Positions 1 through 10,542 of a stretch of 64,000 nt of DNA are shown here, one piece after another (within the stretch, counting starts at the first letter, position 1; each line of letters begins with the position of its first letter). The notes below the pieces were generated by a model. That model saw only the letters and a program-made list of their open reading frames with translations, had not been told where the DNA came from and made no database searches. The translations under genes and the position numbers were made by a program. Location of the stretch: positions 930,001-994,000 of the forward strand of contig MKTW01000001.1 in assembly GCA_001898405.1 (NCBI GenBank), written 5' to 3'. The stretch comes from Sphingobacteriales bacterium 44-61. GTDB taxonomy: Bacteria; Bacteroidota; Bacteroidia; Chitinophagales; Chitinophagaceae.

Positions 1-258
1 ATTGAGCAAAGTGCCTTTATGAAACCCAAGATTCAGATGATTCGTATATACCGGTATCATGCAAAACCCATCGGCAAGTTTATCTGAGATGGAAAATACG
101 GCCGTGAGGGCATGTGTATGATACAACAGTTCGTTACTGTCAGGATAAATTTCAAGAATATACGATCTCAGGTCTTTGAACAGTTTGATCAGGTTTTGCT
201 CTTTCAATTCCAAAAGAAAACGGAAGTCGGGATGTATATCGCGGGATTTACTCATCAT
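1..258 (-). CDS. DUF1801 domain protein, C-terminus cut by window edge
   Basis: The minus strand reads open from base 258 to the window edge, beginning MMSKSRDIHPDFRF and passing through HTHALTAVFS and NHLNLGFHKG. Those phrases resemble DUF1801 (YdhG-like) proteins, small cytosolic proteins of uncertain function that often sit beside VOC and AraC genes in Bacteroidota. The start is ATG at 258 (or the next ATG at 255). Either leaves only a few bases after the stop of the VOC gene upstream, so the two are almost certainly cotranscribed. Only about 86 residues are visible. The family call rests on recognition of conserved phrases, not on an alignment. Confidence 0.65.
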   Translation of the reverse strand, partial: MMSKSRDIHPDFRFLLELKEQNLIKLFKDLRSYILEIYPDSNELLYHTHALTAVFSISDKLADGFCMIPVYTNHLNLGFHKGTLLN

Positions 259-260
259 GC

Positions 261-644
261 TTATTTTGCTCCGGCGTCTGTTTGCATAGCGCATACAAGA
301 TTGCCTTCGGTATCAAGGAATTTTATGATCCATCCTACATAGGGTATAGCGGTTTTGGGCATCAGGATCTGCCCTCCTTTATACTCTACCTTTTTAATAA
401 TATCCTCAATATCTGCTACACTAATTGTACATTCCAGGCCGACCAGTTTTTCTTTCACTGGTGAATACTTTCTGGATTGCAGGGCACCGATCAACTCTCC
501 TTTATCCGTTTTGTCAGCTTTTATTTGCAGAAAGTCAGCGGGGCCATAAGAGGCAAATCCCCAATCAAATACTCCTTCATAAAAACTCTTTGCCCTTTCC
601 ATATTGTCAATGTGAATGGCAAAATGTGTCAATTTGTTTGGCAT
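261..644 (-). CDS. VOC family (glyoxalase/bleomycin-resistance fold) protein
   Basis: This 127-residue protein has the usual single-domain VOC length and opens with LTHFAIHIDNMERAKSFYEG, the typical first beta-alpha unit carrying a metal-ligand-type His. The last third contains KTAIPYVGWIIKFLDTEGN, which matches the second VOC half ending in a D-x-x-G-N loop. Proteins of this type are cytosolic. They cover lyases, dioxygenases and drug-binding proteins, and the substrate cannot be told from sequence. It lies 25 bases after another VOC gene and 2 bases before the DUF1801 gene, forming a small minus-strand operon. Confidence 0.85.
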   Translation of the reverse strand: MPNKLTHFAIHIDNMERAKSFYEGVFDWGFASYGPADFLQIKADKTDKGELIGALQSRKYSPVKEKLVGLECTISVADIEDIIKKVEYKGGQILMPKTAIPYVGWIIKFLDTEGNLVCAMQTDAGAK

Positions 645-669
645 GTTGTCTGGTTTATGGTTTTGGCAT

Positions 670-1113
670 TTACATTTCCTTTGGCTGCGTTACGCTGAAC
701 CAGTTGCCGCAACCATCAAACATTACAGCTTCAATTCCGTAAAACTGCTCCCTGGGTTCTCCTTTAAATTGAACGCCTTTTGCTTTCAGTTCTTCATAAG
801 TAGCGCGGCAATCGTTGGTATGCATAACACCTGCGCCCATTATTCCTTTTTCCAGCAACACTTTAAACGCATCGCGGCTTTCCTGGTCCAGTCCATCAGG
901 ACAGGCATCCGACTTCACCATACTTTCATGCAGTACAGCCATCAACACCACTTCGAGATCCGGTTGATCCGGCGGGTTAACAGTAAGCCAACGGTAGCCA
1001 TTTCCCATAGTAGCATCGGTGTTCACCTTAAATCCTAATTTGTTTACATAGAAGTCATACGCTTTTTCCTGGTCAAGGACGAACAGAGTGGTGTGGGAGA
1101 GTTTTGTGATCAT
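670..1113 (-). CDS. VOC family protein
   Basis: This 147-residue protein is a second single-domain VOC protein, beginning MITKLSHTTLFVLDQEKAYD. It contains the paired-repeat signature NKLGFKV early and AVMFDGCGNWFSVTQP near the end. The length and the D-x-x-G-N-x-F motif fit glyoxalase-like dioxygenase superfamily members annotated as putative lactoylglutathione lyases. It is followed on the same strand by a different VOC gene, so the pair is not a recent tandem duplicate by eye. The AraC-type regulator upstream, 70 bases away on the same strand, may control the group. Confidence 0.85.
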   Translation of the reverse strand: MITKLSHTTLFVLDQEKAYDFYVNKLGFKVNTDATMGNGYRWLTVNPPDQPDLEVVLMAVLHESMVKSDACPDGLDQESRDAFKVLLEKGIMGAGVMHTNDCRATYEELKAKGVQFKGEPREQFYGIEAVMFDGCGNWFSVTQPKEM

Positions 1114-1183
1114 ATTATTGATTTAATAAAGTGAAGATAAAAGCGGGCAGGAAAAACGGCTTCTCGAATCTTGCTTTTTTTTA

Positions 1184-1615
1184 TCAAACACCTGCTGGCG
1201 ACCCATCTATTTTATATTGTTCAATAAAGCAGTGAGGAATGAACCGCCTGGGTTGTTCCTTAGCCAGTTTCTTTTTCAACCAGGCTATGTTCCGGTAATA
1301 CTGTGGAGAGTACCCGTTTTGCTTACTGAACAAAGAACTGAATGAGCCGGGGCTTTCAAAACCGATCATGTTGCAAACTTCCGTGATACTGATGCCTTCT
1401 TTGGCCAGCAACAGTTTCGCTGCTTCCACACGGGTTTGCGTCACATATTGATGGGGTGTTTTTTTATAAATGCGGGTAAAGAGGCGGTGAAAATGGAATC
1501 TCGATAAAAGGGCCTGTCTGGATATCCTGTCAAGGTCAATTGACTCATGATAGTTTTGGTCAATAAACACTTTGGCAGCAGCAATACGCTGATATATGTC
1601 GGTTGTTAGTTGCAC
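1184..1615 (-). CDS. AraC family transcriptional regulator, DNA-binding domain only
   Basis: This 143-residue protein consists essentially of one AraC-type double helix-turn-helix domain. The first helix unit is near residues 20-60 (LSRFHFHRLFTRIYKKTPHQY) and the second near 70-115, with ITEVCNMIGFESPGSFSSLF followed by Y-S-P-Q-Y-Y-R. There is no N-terminal cupin or ligand-binding domain, so it is a short stand-alone regulator. Genes like this commonly sit beside VOC/DUF1801 genes in Bacteroidota. Here it is upstream of two VOC genes on the same strand and is their likely regulator; that role is inference from position. Confidence 0.88.
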   Translation of the reverse strand: MQLTTDIYQRIAAAKVFIDQNYHESIDLDRISRQALLSRFHFHRLFTRIYKKTPHQYVTQTRVEAAKLLLAKEGISITEVCNMIGFESPGSFSSLFSKQNGYSPQYYRNIAWLKKKLAKEQPRRFIPHCFIEQYKIDGSPAGV

Positions 1616-1650
1616 TTGAACCTTAATTTAGACCAATTCCACCAAAAAAT

Positions 1651-1683
1651 AAAGCCTGCAGGATAATATTTCCTGCAGGCTTT
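1651..1683 (-). terminator. Rho-independent-type hairpin after permease gene
   Basis: A perfect 13-bp inverted repeat (AAAGCCTGCAGGA at 1651-1663 and its complement at 1671-1683) encloses a 7-base loop. It lies just past the stop of the minus-strand permease gene. The flanking A/T runs give it a usable U-tract, so it is a likely terminator for that gene. Confidence 0.8.
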
Positions 1684-1701
1684 TGACTATTTCTTTCAGC
1701 T

Positions 1702-4164
1702 TTATTCCGTTCTAAGCGATTTGACCGGATTTGCCATCGCTGCTCTTATCGTTTGGATGCTTAATGTAAACAGCGCTATCAGCAACATCGCAAAGCCGCA
1801 TATAACAAATACCCACCAGTCCATAGTTGTTCTGTAGGCAAAATCAGCCAGCCATTTATAAGTTGCCCACCAGGCTATAGGCAGGGCAATAGCGAATGCT
1901 ATCATCACCAGCAGTACAAAATCTTTCGACAGTATAGAAATGATATTGGTAACAGAAGCGCCCAGGATCTTTCTTACACCGATCTCTTTCGTACGAACAT
2001 TAATAGTATACATCACCAAACCCAATAAGCCAAGACAACTGATGAGTACAGACAAACCGGTAGCCCAGCTTAAAAGCTTGGATGTACGTTGCTCTGTTTC
2101 GTAGAACCGGGCTACCGTATCGTCCAGGAATTTATAGTTGAAATCGGCATCAGGATATGCCTTATGATAGACCTGCTGAATTTTTGCAATCGTTTCCGAC
2201 CAGGATGTATTGGGTCCGGTACCTGACTGCAATAATACATGATAGAAAAAGCTCCTCTGATCTATACTGGTAAATACCAGCGGACCGACTTCTGAATGGA
2301 ATGATTGTTCATTAAAATCACGTATCACCCCAACAATGGGCATTAGTTTATCATTAAATTCCAATTGCTTACCTACTGCGTCTTCGGGACGCTTAAACCC
2401 GATCAGGCCAGCATAAGTTTCATTGATCAGGAATTCTTTGGCAGTATCGCTTTTCTGAACGTTTCTGCCGGCCAGTATTTTTATATCGAACAGTTTGAGA
2501 TAATTGCTGTCGCCCCAGCGCAATTGTACATTTCCTGCATTTTCATTTGGAGCATCCCTGTATTTTATATTGGTAAACGCAGCGCCTCCATCAGCAGGCG
2601 TTAAAAAACCCCTGCTTGCCAATTCCACACCAGGAATAGCGGAGATCTGGGTCAGTAACAGGTTGCGGACGCTGGCACTGTCATCGCGGGGTACATCAAA
2701 GCTTACCACAGCGGTCTTTCTGAAACCCATATCCGCATTCAGGGAATAATTGATTTGCTTACCTACCATCACTGTAGCGATCACGAAGAACTGTGCGATC
2801 ACAAATTGAGATACGGTCAGTGTTTTTCTTATCCAGGTATGCCTTGTTTCACCCCTGTTCGCAAAAGACTGGTTCTTTAAAACGCTCACAGGCTTATAGC
2901 CTGATAAAATAAATGCAGGATATAGTCCTGAAAGGAAACTCACCAACAAAGCCAGCAGAAATAAGAACAAAAAGATATAGGGCTGAGCAAATGGCTGAAA
3001 TTGTAAGCCGGGAGGGATAAACCCTGCAAAGAATTTAAGCAGCAAGGGTGCGATGCAAAACGAAATGATACAGGCCGCGGCCGTTAACAAAAAGGTTTCA
3101 CCGAGAAACTGGAAGATGAGCTGCTTCCTGGAACCACCCATGGTTTTTCTTACCCCGATCTCCTTTGCCCGGTGTGTGGCATTGGCAGTAGTAAGATTGA
3201 TGAAGTTGATACAGGCGAGTAATAGCAGGAATGCGGCCACAGCAAACAATCCATACAGTGTCGGTTTATGTGCGAGCCGTTGATTAAAGCCTGCATACAG
3301 GGCATTAAAATGAACATCGCTTAAAGGCTGCAAATGGAATCGCTTAGAATTATTCGCATCCTTATTTGCCTCTTTATGATATTTGGTGAATAATGCATTC
3401 AGTTGTTGCTCCGTATTGGCTGCTTTAGTGTCTTTTGCCAGTTTTACATACACAAGGGAATAAGCCATCCAGTCGTTCCATCTATCCATCATAAAATCGT
3501 CCTTCAAATGGGTTTGAGCAATGGTAGCGAATGAGATAAACTCTACCGCCTTGAGTGAACTGCGCTCGTTCAGATCCTTTATAATGCCTGAAACCGTTAC
3601 AGAAAAATCATCATTATACCGTATCTGCCTGCCAAGAACATCATTCGTGTTGACAGAAGGAAAATATTCTTTGACCCTGCTTTCAGTGAGCACCACATTA
3701 AATGGATTTTTCAGTGATGCTTCCGGCGATCCGGCAACCCATTGATATGGCAATAAAGAGAAGTATTCCGGGTTGGTAAATATGATATCCTTCTGCTTTT
3801 TAAATACCGAAGGCTGTGACGATCCTGCTTTTTCGATACTGACCTTAGCTGTTCCATCGCCCTGAAAAAGCATCAAGGGAATGGTTGCCTCCACACCAGT
3901 CACTTCATTTTGAATGGCTGCACTTAATGGTGCCGGCACGGCTGCGGAGTGGCCGTCGGTACCATTAAACTTAAGGTCCATTACCACGCGGTAAACGCGG
4001 TCTGTATCTTTCCCCACTGTATCATAACCAAACTCAAACTGAACAATGAGAAAAATGATCAATGCAGCACTGATGCCGATGGATAATCCCAGCACGTTGA
4101 TCGCAGTAAATGCTTTATTCCGGGTGAAGACCCTGAAGGCGGTTTTGAAGTAATTCTTAAACAT
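1702..4164 (-). CDS. MacB/FtsX-type ABC transporter permease
   Basis: This 820-residue inner-membrane protein has the duplicated layout of Bacteroidota FtsX/MacB permeases. It has an N-terminal membrane helix (residues about 20-42), a large periplasmic MacB_PCD domain, and a first FtsX block with three helices after ATHRAKEIGVRKTMGGSRKQL. A second periplasmic domain and a second FtsX block follow, the latter after VRTKEIGVRKILGAS. The repeated KEIGVRK-(T/I)-(M/L)-G phrase is a hallmark of this family. No ATPase gene is adjacent. Proteins of this type use MacB-like ATPases and mechanotransmit rather than move substrate through the membrane. The cargo is unknown. Confidence 0.92.
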   Translation of the reverse strand: MFKNYFKTAFRVFTRNKAFTAINVLGLSIGISAALIIFLIVQFEFGYDTVGKDTDRVYRVVMDLKFNGTDGHSAAVPAPLSAAIQNEVTGVEATIPLMLFQGDGTAKVSIEKAGSSQPSVFKKQKDIIFTNPEYFSLLPYQWVAGSPEASLKNPFNVVLTESRVKEYFPSVNTNDVLGRQIRYNDDFSVTVSGIIKDLNERSSLKAVEFISFATIAQTHLKDDFMMDRWNDWMAYSLVYVKLAKDTKAANTEQQLNALFTKYHKEANKDANNSKRFHLQPLSDVHFNALYAGFNQRLAHKPTLYGLFAVAAFLLLLACINFINLTTANATHRAKEIGVRKTMGGSRKQLIFQFLGETFLLTAAACIISFCIAPLLLKFFAGFIPPGLQFQPFAQPYIFLFLFLLALLVSFLSGLYPAFILSGYKPVSVLKNQSFANRGETRHTWIRKTLTVSQFVIAQFFVIATVMVGKQINYSLNADMGFRKTAVVSFDVPRDDSASVRNLLLTQISAIPGVELASRGFLTPADGGAAFTNIKYRDAPNENAGNVQLRWGDSNYLKLFDIKILAGRNVQKSDTAKEFLINETYAGLIGFKRPEDAVGKQLEFNDKLMPIVGVIRDFNEQSFHSEVGPLVFTSIDQRSFFYHVLLQSGTGPNTSWSETIAKIQQVYHKAYPDADFNYKFLDDTVARFYETEQRTSKLLSWATGLSVLISCLGLLGLVMYTINVRTKEIGVRKILGASVTNIISILSKDFVLLVMIAFAIALPIAWWATYKWLADFAYRTTMDWWVFVICGFAMLLIALFTLSIQTIRAAMANPVKSLRTE

Positions 4165-4305
4165 TTAGAGTGGATTTGGTATGGAAGTGTCAACTAAAAC
4201 GATACCATATTACTCCATATTGATTTTCAAATGATTGGAATTTTATATTTAAATAACCGTCCGAATTTGATACAATGATTGTCCGTAAATAATTCAGTTA
4301 CCGGG

Positions 4306-4353
4306 CTCTCTATAAAAAAAGACACCCGGGTGGGTGTCTTTTTTTATAGAGAG
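4306..4353 (-). terminator. Strong symmetric terminator after katG
   Basis: A perfect 22-bp inverted repeat (arms 4306-4327 and 4332-4353) has a 4-base GGGT loop. Each arm carries GACACCC with an A7/T7 run beyond it, so the stem has a U-tract when read from either strand. It begins 12 bases after the katG stop and is the clearest terminator in the window. To its left is only the promoter region of the permease gene. Confidence 0.93.
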
Positions 4354-4364
4354 CATTATTACCA

Positions 4365-6641
<2,277 letters not shown>

Positions 6642-6727
6642 TTAATAAGTTTTTAAGTCTATTGATACGTTGCCGGGCTCGATAGGCATAAGCATTATAA
6701 AAATAGGATTTCGGGCATATAATTGCT

Positions 6728-6763
6728 ATCAATTGATTCTATATTCCGATAGATAAAAGCTAT
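6728..6763. promoter_or_regulatory. OxyR-like operator upstream of katG
   Basis: Bases 6749-6763 read ATAGATAAAAGCTAT. This fits the OxyR half-operator ATAG-n-t-nnn-a-n-CTAT at every defined position. Six bases to the left, 6728-6742 reads ATCAATTGATTCTAT, which keeps CTAT and part of the left box. The textbook spacing between halves is seven bases. The site lies between the MFS stop and the katG start, about 90-120 bp upstream of katG. OxyR control of katG is well known; binding here is inference. No oxyR gene is in the window. Confidence 0.5.
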
Positions 6764-6792
6764 ATCCAAGATCAGCACAGTGAAAGAGGATT

Positions 6793-8028
6793 TCAGGTCC
6801 ATTTAAAAAACCTCGCCCCGGAAAGATCCTCACATTTCATCCTGAAATAAATGATGCCGGCAGAAAACATTGTAAGCAACCCGATGATAAGAATAGCTGC
6901 ATGGATGCCTAAAGCATCTGCTATAACTCCCGTCAGAATGGCCCCTATGGCGTATCCCATATCACGCCAAAGGCGGAATACGCCAATGCTGCCGGCCCTG
7001 TCTGCAGGATGGGTATGCTCGGCTACCGTTGCCAGAAAAGTCGGGTACACCATCGCCGTTCCCCAGCCAAGAATGGAGGAAAGCACGATAAAATGGACCA
7101 TGGTGGATGCAAACAGCAAGGCAGTCAATGCCAGGCCCTGCAATAGCATTCCCCCAAAAAGCAGGTCTTTCTTACAATAATGATCAGCCATTTTTCCGGT
7201 GAATAATTGCCCGATACCCCAAACAGCCGGATAAGTGGCTGTTATTATTCCGATCTCAGCAATACTGAATCCTTTTGATGCCAGCAGAATAGGAAACAAA
7301 CCCCAGGTCAATGCGTCATTCAGATTGTTGATCAACCCTGCTTGTGTAACTGAACCGAGATTTTTATTCGCCCAGGTTGTTTCCCAAAAGATCTTTTTGA
7401 GCCTGGGCATACTGCTGGTAGAGGTTTCATGCGCCACATGATGCCTGGTATCCTTTACCAAAAACAGGCTGCCCAGCAATCCAAGTATGGCCAAAGCAAT
7501 GCCAATATAAAAGGGATAAGGCCTTAATCCATATTCAGCAGCGATCCAGCCTGTGGCAAATGCAACCGCTGCTACTGCTACATAACCGGCAAATTCATTC
7601 AGTCCCATTGCAAATCCTCTTTGCTTCTCTCCTACCAGATCTATCTTCATTACAACAGTGCTGCTCCATGCAAGGCCCTGGTTAATCCCTAACAGGATAT
7701 TGGCAGCAACTATCCAGTTCCAATCTCCGGCATACATCAGTATAAAAGGGACGGGAATACCAAAGAGCCAGCCAATCGTCAGGAGGTTTTTTCTTCCCAG
7801 CTTATTGGCCAACGCACCGGTAAAATAATTGGTAATTGCTTTAACGATCCCGAATACGATAATAAAAGAAAGGATCGCCGTTTTAGCGGCAATATGAAAC
7901 TCAGCTTCGGCTATCTGGGGAAGAATACTTCTTTCCAGCCCCACCATACCGCCGACAAAGGCATTGATGACGACAAGCAAACTGAACTGTTTCCAATTCT
8001 CCTTCAATCCTAATTGTACGTTTTTCAA
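6793..8028 (-). CDS. Major facilitator superfamily transporter
   Basis: This 411-residue protein has about twelve hydrophobic segments, the standard MFS layout. The loop after helix 2 reads GALANKLGRKNLL, matching the MFS motif G-x-x-x-D-(R/K)-x-G-R-(R/K). A related loop in the second half reads GKMADHYCKKDLL. The family exports drugs or moves small metabolites across the inner membrane by proton antiport or symport. No substrate can be assigned. It is transcribed toward katG on the same strand, but the 151-base gap containing an OxyR-like site suggests separate promoters. Confidence 0.9.
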   Translation of the reverse strand: MKNVQLGLKENWKQFSLLVVINAFVGGMVGLERSILPQIAEAEFHIAAKTAILSFIIVFGIVKAITNYFTGALANKLGRKNLLTIGWLFGIPVPFILMYAGDWNWIVAANILLGINQGLAWSSTVVMKIDLVGEKQRGFAMGLNEFAGYVAVAAVAFATGWIAAEYGLRPYPFYIGIALAILGLLGSLFLVKDTRHHVAHETSTSSMPRLKKIFWETTWANKNLGSVTQAGLINNLNDALTWGLFPILLASKGFSIAEIGIITATYPAVWGIGQLFTGKMADHYCKKDLLFGGMLLQGLALTALLFASTMVHFIVLSSILGWGTAMVYPTFLATVAEHTHPADRAGSIGVFRLWRDMGYAIGAILTGVIADALGIHAAILIIGLLTMFSAGIIYFRMKCEDLSGARFFKWT

Positions 8029-8203
8029 TCCGGGTCATGATTTTGTGTGAGAAGATTGAACCGTTTCACCTGCAAAAATACAGATGCTGAATTTATATAT
8101 GCATCCAAGACGCTTCTGCACCAGGTGTTTTACTCAGAAATATATATTAACTTCCATTTACAGACCTTCTGCCAAAGAAATACCCAGATCAAAGATCCGA
8201 CTA

Positions 8204-8833
8204 ATGAGTGTGCTAAATAAGCTTGCCTCTTCCCTTAACCGAAGAGATGAATTGCCTAACCAGGAACTGGCAAAACAAATTGCGGCCAAAAAGGACAAAA
8301 ATGCCGTTCAGGAACTGGTAGGCAATCTTTCCAGCAAAAACAAAGACATCCAGAACGATTGCATAAAAGTTCTTTACGAAACAGGCGCTATCAATCCTTC
8401 TTTGATCTCTTCCTATTACAAAGAATTCCTTGCATTGCTTGAGCACAAAAACAACCGGCTGCAATGGGGAGCGATGACCGCATTGAGCACTATAACGCCT
8501 GAAAACCCCAAAGCGATCTTTTCTTCCATTTCAAAGATCGTTGACGCGTCAGACAAAGGTTCGGTGATCACAAAGGATCATGCCGTAAATATCCTGGTCA
8601 GCCTTTGCTCATTAAAACAATATGCCGATGATGCATTTGCATTACTCAATGAACAGCTCTTGCAAAGCCCGGTCAACCAACTGCCCATGTATGCAGAGAA
8701 GGCAATGGGTATTGTTAACGACAAGAACAGGAAGAGATTTATTCAAACACTTAGTTCGCGGCTTGATGAGATAGATAAAGAAAGTAAGCGAAAAAGAGTG
8801 GAGAAGGTGATCAAAAAGGCTGGTGGGAAATAA
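8204..8833 (+). CDS. HEAT/ARM-repeat protein, hypothetical
   Basis: From ATG 8204 this encodes a 209-residue soluble, helix-rich protein. The open frame extends 40 codons further upstream, but the extension (MLNLYMHPRRF...) is Cys/Arg-rich and unlike the rest, so the MSVLNKLAS start is preferred. Segments such as FLALLEHKNNRLQWGAMTAL and VNILVSLCSLKQYADDAFAL look like successive HEAT-type helix pairs from about residue 35 to 185. The C-terminus is lysine-rich (SKRKRVEKVIKKAGGK). HEAT proteins usually act as protein-binding scaffolds. No enzyme motif is visible and the function is unknown. Confidence 0.7.
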   Translation: MSVLNKLASSLNRRDELPNQELAKQIAAKKDKNAVQELVGNLSSKNKDIQNDCIKVLYETGAINPSLISSYYKEFLALLEHKNNRLQWGAMTALSTITPENPKAIFSSISKIVDASDKGSVITKDHAVNILVSLCSLKQYADDAFALLNEQLLQSPVNQLPMYAEKAMGIVNDKNRKRFIQTLSSRLDEIDKESKRKRVEKVIKKAGGK

Positions 8834-8844
8834 AGTTCTTGATA

Positions 8845-8879
8845 ATAAAGGCCGTTGTTACGAATACAACGGCCTTTAT
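8845..8879. terminator. Bidirectional terminator between convergent genes
   Basis: A 14-bp perfect inverted repeat (ATAAAGGCCGTTGT at 8845-8858, complement at 8866-8879) has a 7-base loop. It lies 11 bases past the HEAT-protein stop and 11 bases past the stop of the convergent small gene. It can serve both transcripts. Confidence 0.85.
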
Positions 8880-8890
8880 AAAAACACTGA

Positions 8891-9175
8891 TCATTCACGT
8901 CTTCCGCAAACCCCGGATCCTGTATAGGGAGCGGGCGGGTTGCTGATGTCAAAAGAGGGAACGCCAGGATCATGTAAAAAATATACCTCGCATGGATTAT
9001 CTGAGGGTAACTGGCAATTCGTTTCAGGATTTGTCCTCACATAAAAGCCTTCTGTTGTTTGGTAATAGATGGCAGCATCTACAGGCTTTTTGGCCTGATT
9101 GGTTTTGTTCAATGTGAAAGCACTGGCACCTGCAACAATGGCAATGGCCAGCAGGCTGAACATGAATTTTTTCAT
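8891..9175 (-). CDS. Small exported protein, DUF6520-like
   Basis: This 94-residue protein has a clear signal peptide (MKKFMFSLLAIAIVAGASAF, with cleavage near residue 20). A short mature part follows with two cysteines spaced as NCQLPSDNPC and a third near the end (GSGVCG). The layout, with AFTLN after the signal and a Cys pair in a short acidic tail, recalls the small DUF6520-type proteins common in Bacteroidota, whose role is unknown. The family name is a tentative recognition. It is convergent with the HEAT gene and shares its terminator. About 315 bases without a gene lie upstream. Confidence 0.65.
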   Translation of the reverse strand: MKKFMFSLLAIAIVAGASAFTLNKTNQAKKPVDAAIYYQTTEGFYVRTNPETNCQLPSDNPCEVYFLHDPGVPSFDISNPPAPYTGSGVCGRRE

Positions 9176-9491
9176 GATGGATAGTTTAATGATACTCCTA
9201 CTTTTTAAGGTGGGGTTTCGGAAATTCCCCGATCTTCTTCAGGTACGGTTTTCGATTCAAGCTAAAGATGATCATTGTTGCTGCGCAGCAATAGGACTAT
9301 AGTGATCACCTGTCAGCACCGTTCAGGAGGTATGAAATATTATAGATAGTGATTAAGATTTCCCGCGAGTGATTGCTTTGTAAACAGAAGCAATTATATA
9401 ACATCCGCAGCACTTTTTGAACCGTTTTTTAGCCCCAATCTCAACCCGTGAAAACACGTTGCTGGCAGATATTTTAGATCAGCCAACCAAC
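9176..9491. other. Gene-free stretch upstream of the small exported protein
   Basis: This region must hold the promoter of the small minus-strand gene ending at 8891, and the end of the membrane-protein transcript from its other side. The only structure seen is a 14-bp perfect palindrome, TTGCTGCGCAGCAA, at 9278-9291. It has no T-tract and no clear role. No ORF, RNA gene or repeat is visible. Confidence 0.5.
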
Positions 9492-10211
9492 TTACCCTGC
9501 TAAAAGATCAAAAATACCTTTTGCCAGTAAACGCCATGCCGGAGTGTCGAACATAATAACTTCAAAAGTTTGTTCTGCAATAATAAATGCTCCCACCCAA
9601 CCTAATACCGGATGCAATCTTCCATTTACTGATCTATCCCATATCCAGGAGATGATGATGAGACTATTGGGCAACACTAAACCAAACCAGATATCAGGTC
9701 TTGGCACTGAAGGGAAATAATGACGGAACCGGAACCATGCTACCCATAACACCTGGATGGTCGCCAGAAGCATTAACCGTTTATGTACCGGTGGGTTTCC
9801 CCGGCTAAGAATGCCTGCAACAACAATAGCAAGAAATATGGTGGCGCCTGTAACCACGCCAATTATGTTTGAGTAAGAAGCTTCACCCAAACCATTATTC
9901 AAATCTTTTTGCACCTGGTATACACCGGCCGGCAACATGGTCAAAGCAGTGCCGGTTGCAATAAAAATCCCCAAAATGCCAAGGATCTTATGCATCCGGA
10001 AATTATTATACCTTATTAAAGTTGCCTGAATAAAGAACAGGCATAGCCAGCTAAAAGCAAAAGCGCCATGGATATAGATTGATACAGGAGCATTGCCGTC
10101 TTTTATAACCGGAGGCAGGGTTTTCCCAAATCCTATAAATACAGCGAGAAACCCCACTAAACCAATACCCATAAAGAAGGAAATCCTTTTGGCCGTTTTA
10201 GTTGATTGCAT
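9492..10211 (-). CDS. Seven-helix membrane protein, function unknown
   Basis: This 239-residue protein has about seven hydrophobic helices and very short loops. Histidines fall at helix ends in patterns seen in heme- or metal-binding membrane proteins: YIHGAFAFSW (helix 2), FRMHKILGILG (before helix 3) and PPVHKRLMLLAT (before helix 5). This resembles DUF2306-like cytochrome-b-type families, but I cannot place it in a named family. It is a single gene: to its right lies a divergent relic of an AraC-type regulator. Heme binding is inference from His spacing only. Confidence 0.75.
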   Translation of the reverse strand: MQSTKTAKRISFFMGIGLVGFLAVFIGFGKTLPPVIKDGNAPVSIYIHGAFAFSWLCLFFIQATLIRYNNFRMHKILGILGIFIATGTALTMLPAGVYQVQKDLNNGLGEASYSNIIGVVTGATIFLAIVVAGILSRGNPPVHKRLMLLATIQVLWVAWFRFRHYFPSVPRPDIWFGLVLPNSLIIISWIWDRSVNGRLHPVLGWVGAFIIAEQTFEVIMFDTPAWRLLAKGIFDLLAG

Positions 10212-10368
10212 TGCTGGAAAAGTTCGTTAGAAAATGGGGCTTACAAAGGGGCAGGCAACTCATAAAAATACATTTCCGGGATCAGATTTTTAAAGAAACC
10301 CTCGCCAAATCAGTAAAATGTATCTGTTTAACCCCAAATTGTTTCCGAATGCGTAGCGTTTGGGCTTA

Positions 10369-10376
10369 TAACTTTG
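10369..10376 (+). promoter_or_regulatory. Bacteroidota-type -7 element (TAACTTTG)
   Basis: TAACTTTG matches the Bacteroidota -7 consensus TAnnTTTG exactly and sits 24 bases before the ATG of the AraC-like fragment at 10401. A good -33 TTTG at 19-21 bases is not seen (the nearest TTG is 27 bases away), so strength is uncertain. Confidence 0.45.
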
Positions 10377-10400
10377 CAGATCATTCCGATTCAGTTAAAA

Positions 10401-10529
10401 ATGAGCAAGAAAATATACAGCATCCGTGAGTTCACTAAATACCTGAACATTGACCACCTGAAAAGTGAAGACCTGCAGATCGTAAATTTTGAGGAGAGAA
10501 AGATGTCCGATAAACCGTCCTTTTATTGA
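10401..10529 (+). pseudogene. N-terminal remnant of an AraC-family regulator
   Basis: A 42-codon frame starts MSKKIYSIREFTKYLNIDHL and ends NFEERKMSDKPSFY then TGA. This is the typical N-terminus of Bacteroidota AraC regulators, in which a short helical lead precedes the cupin-like domain and a full protein has about 270-300 residues. The sensor and both helix-turn-helix motifs are missing. The next gene, on the opposite strand, ends only 14 bases away at 10543. A plausible promoter element is retained in front. This looks like a recent deletion joined to the neighbouring gene's 3' side. It is too short for routine ORF calling. Confidence 0.6.
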
Positions 10530-10542
10530 GTGGGGTCAAAAA

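Noticed and set aside
9278-9291. TTGCTGCGCAGCAA palindrome as an operator or terminator
   Set aside because: No T-tract, not close to a start codon, and no matching copy elsewhere in the window.
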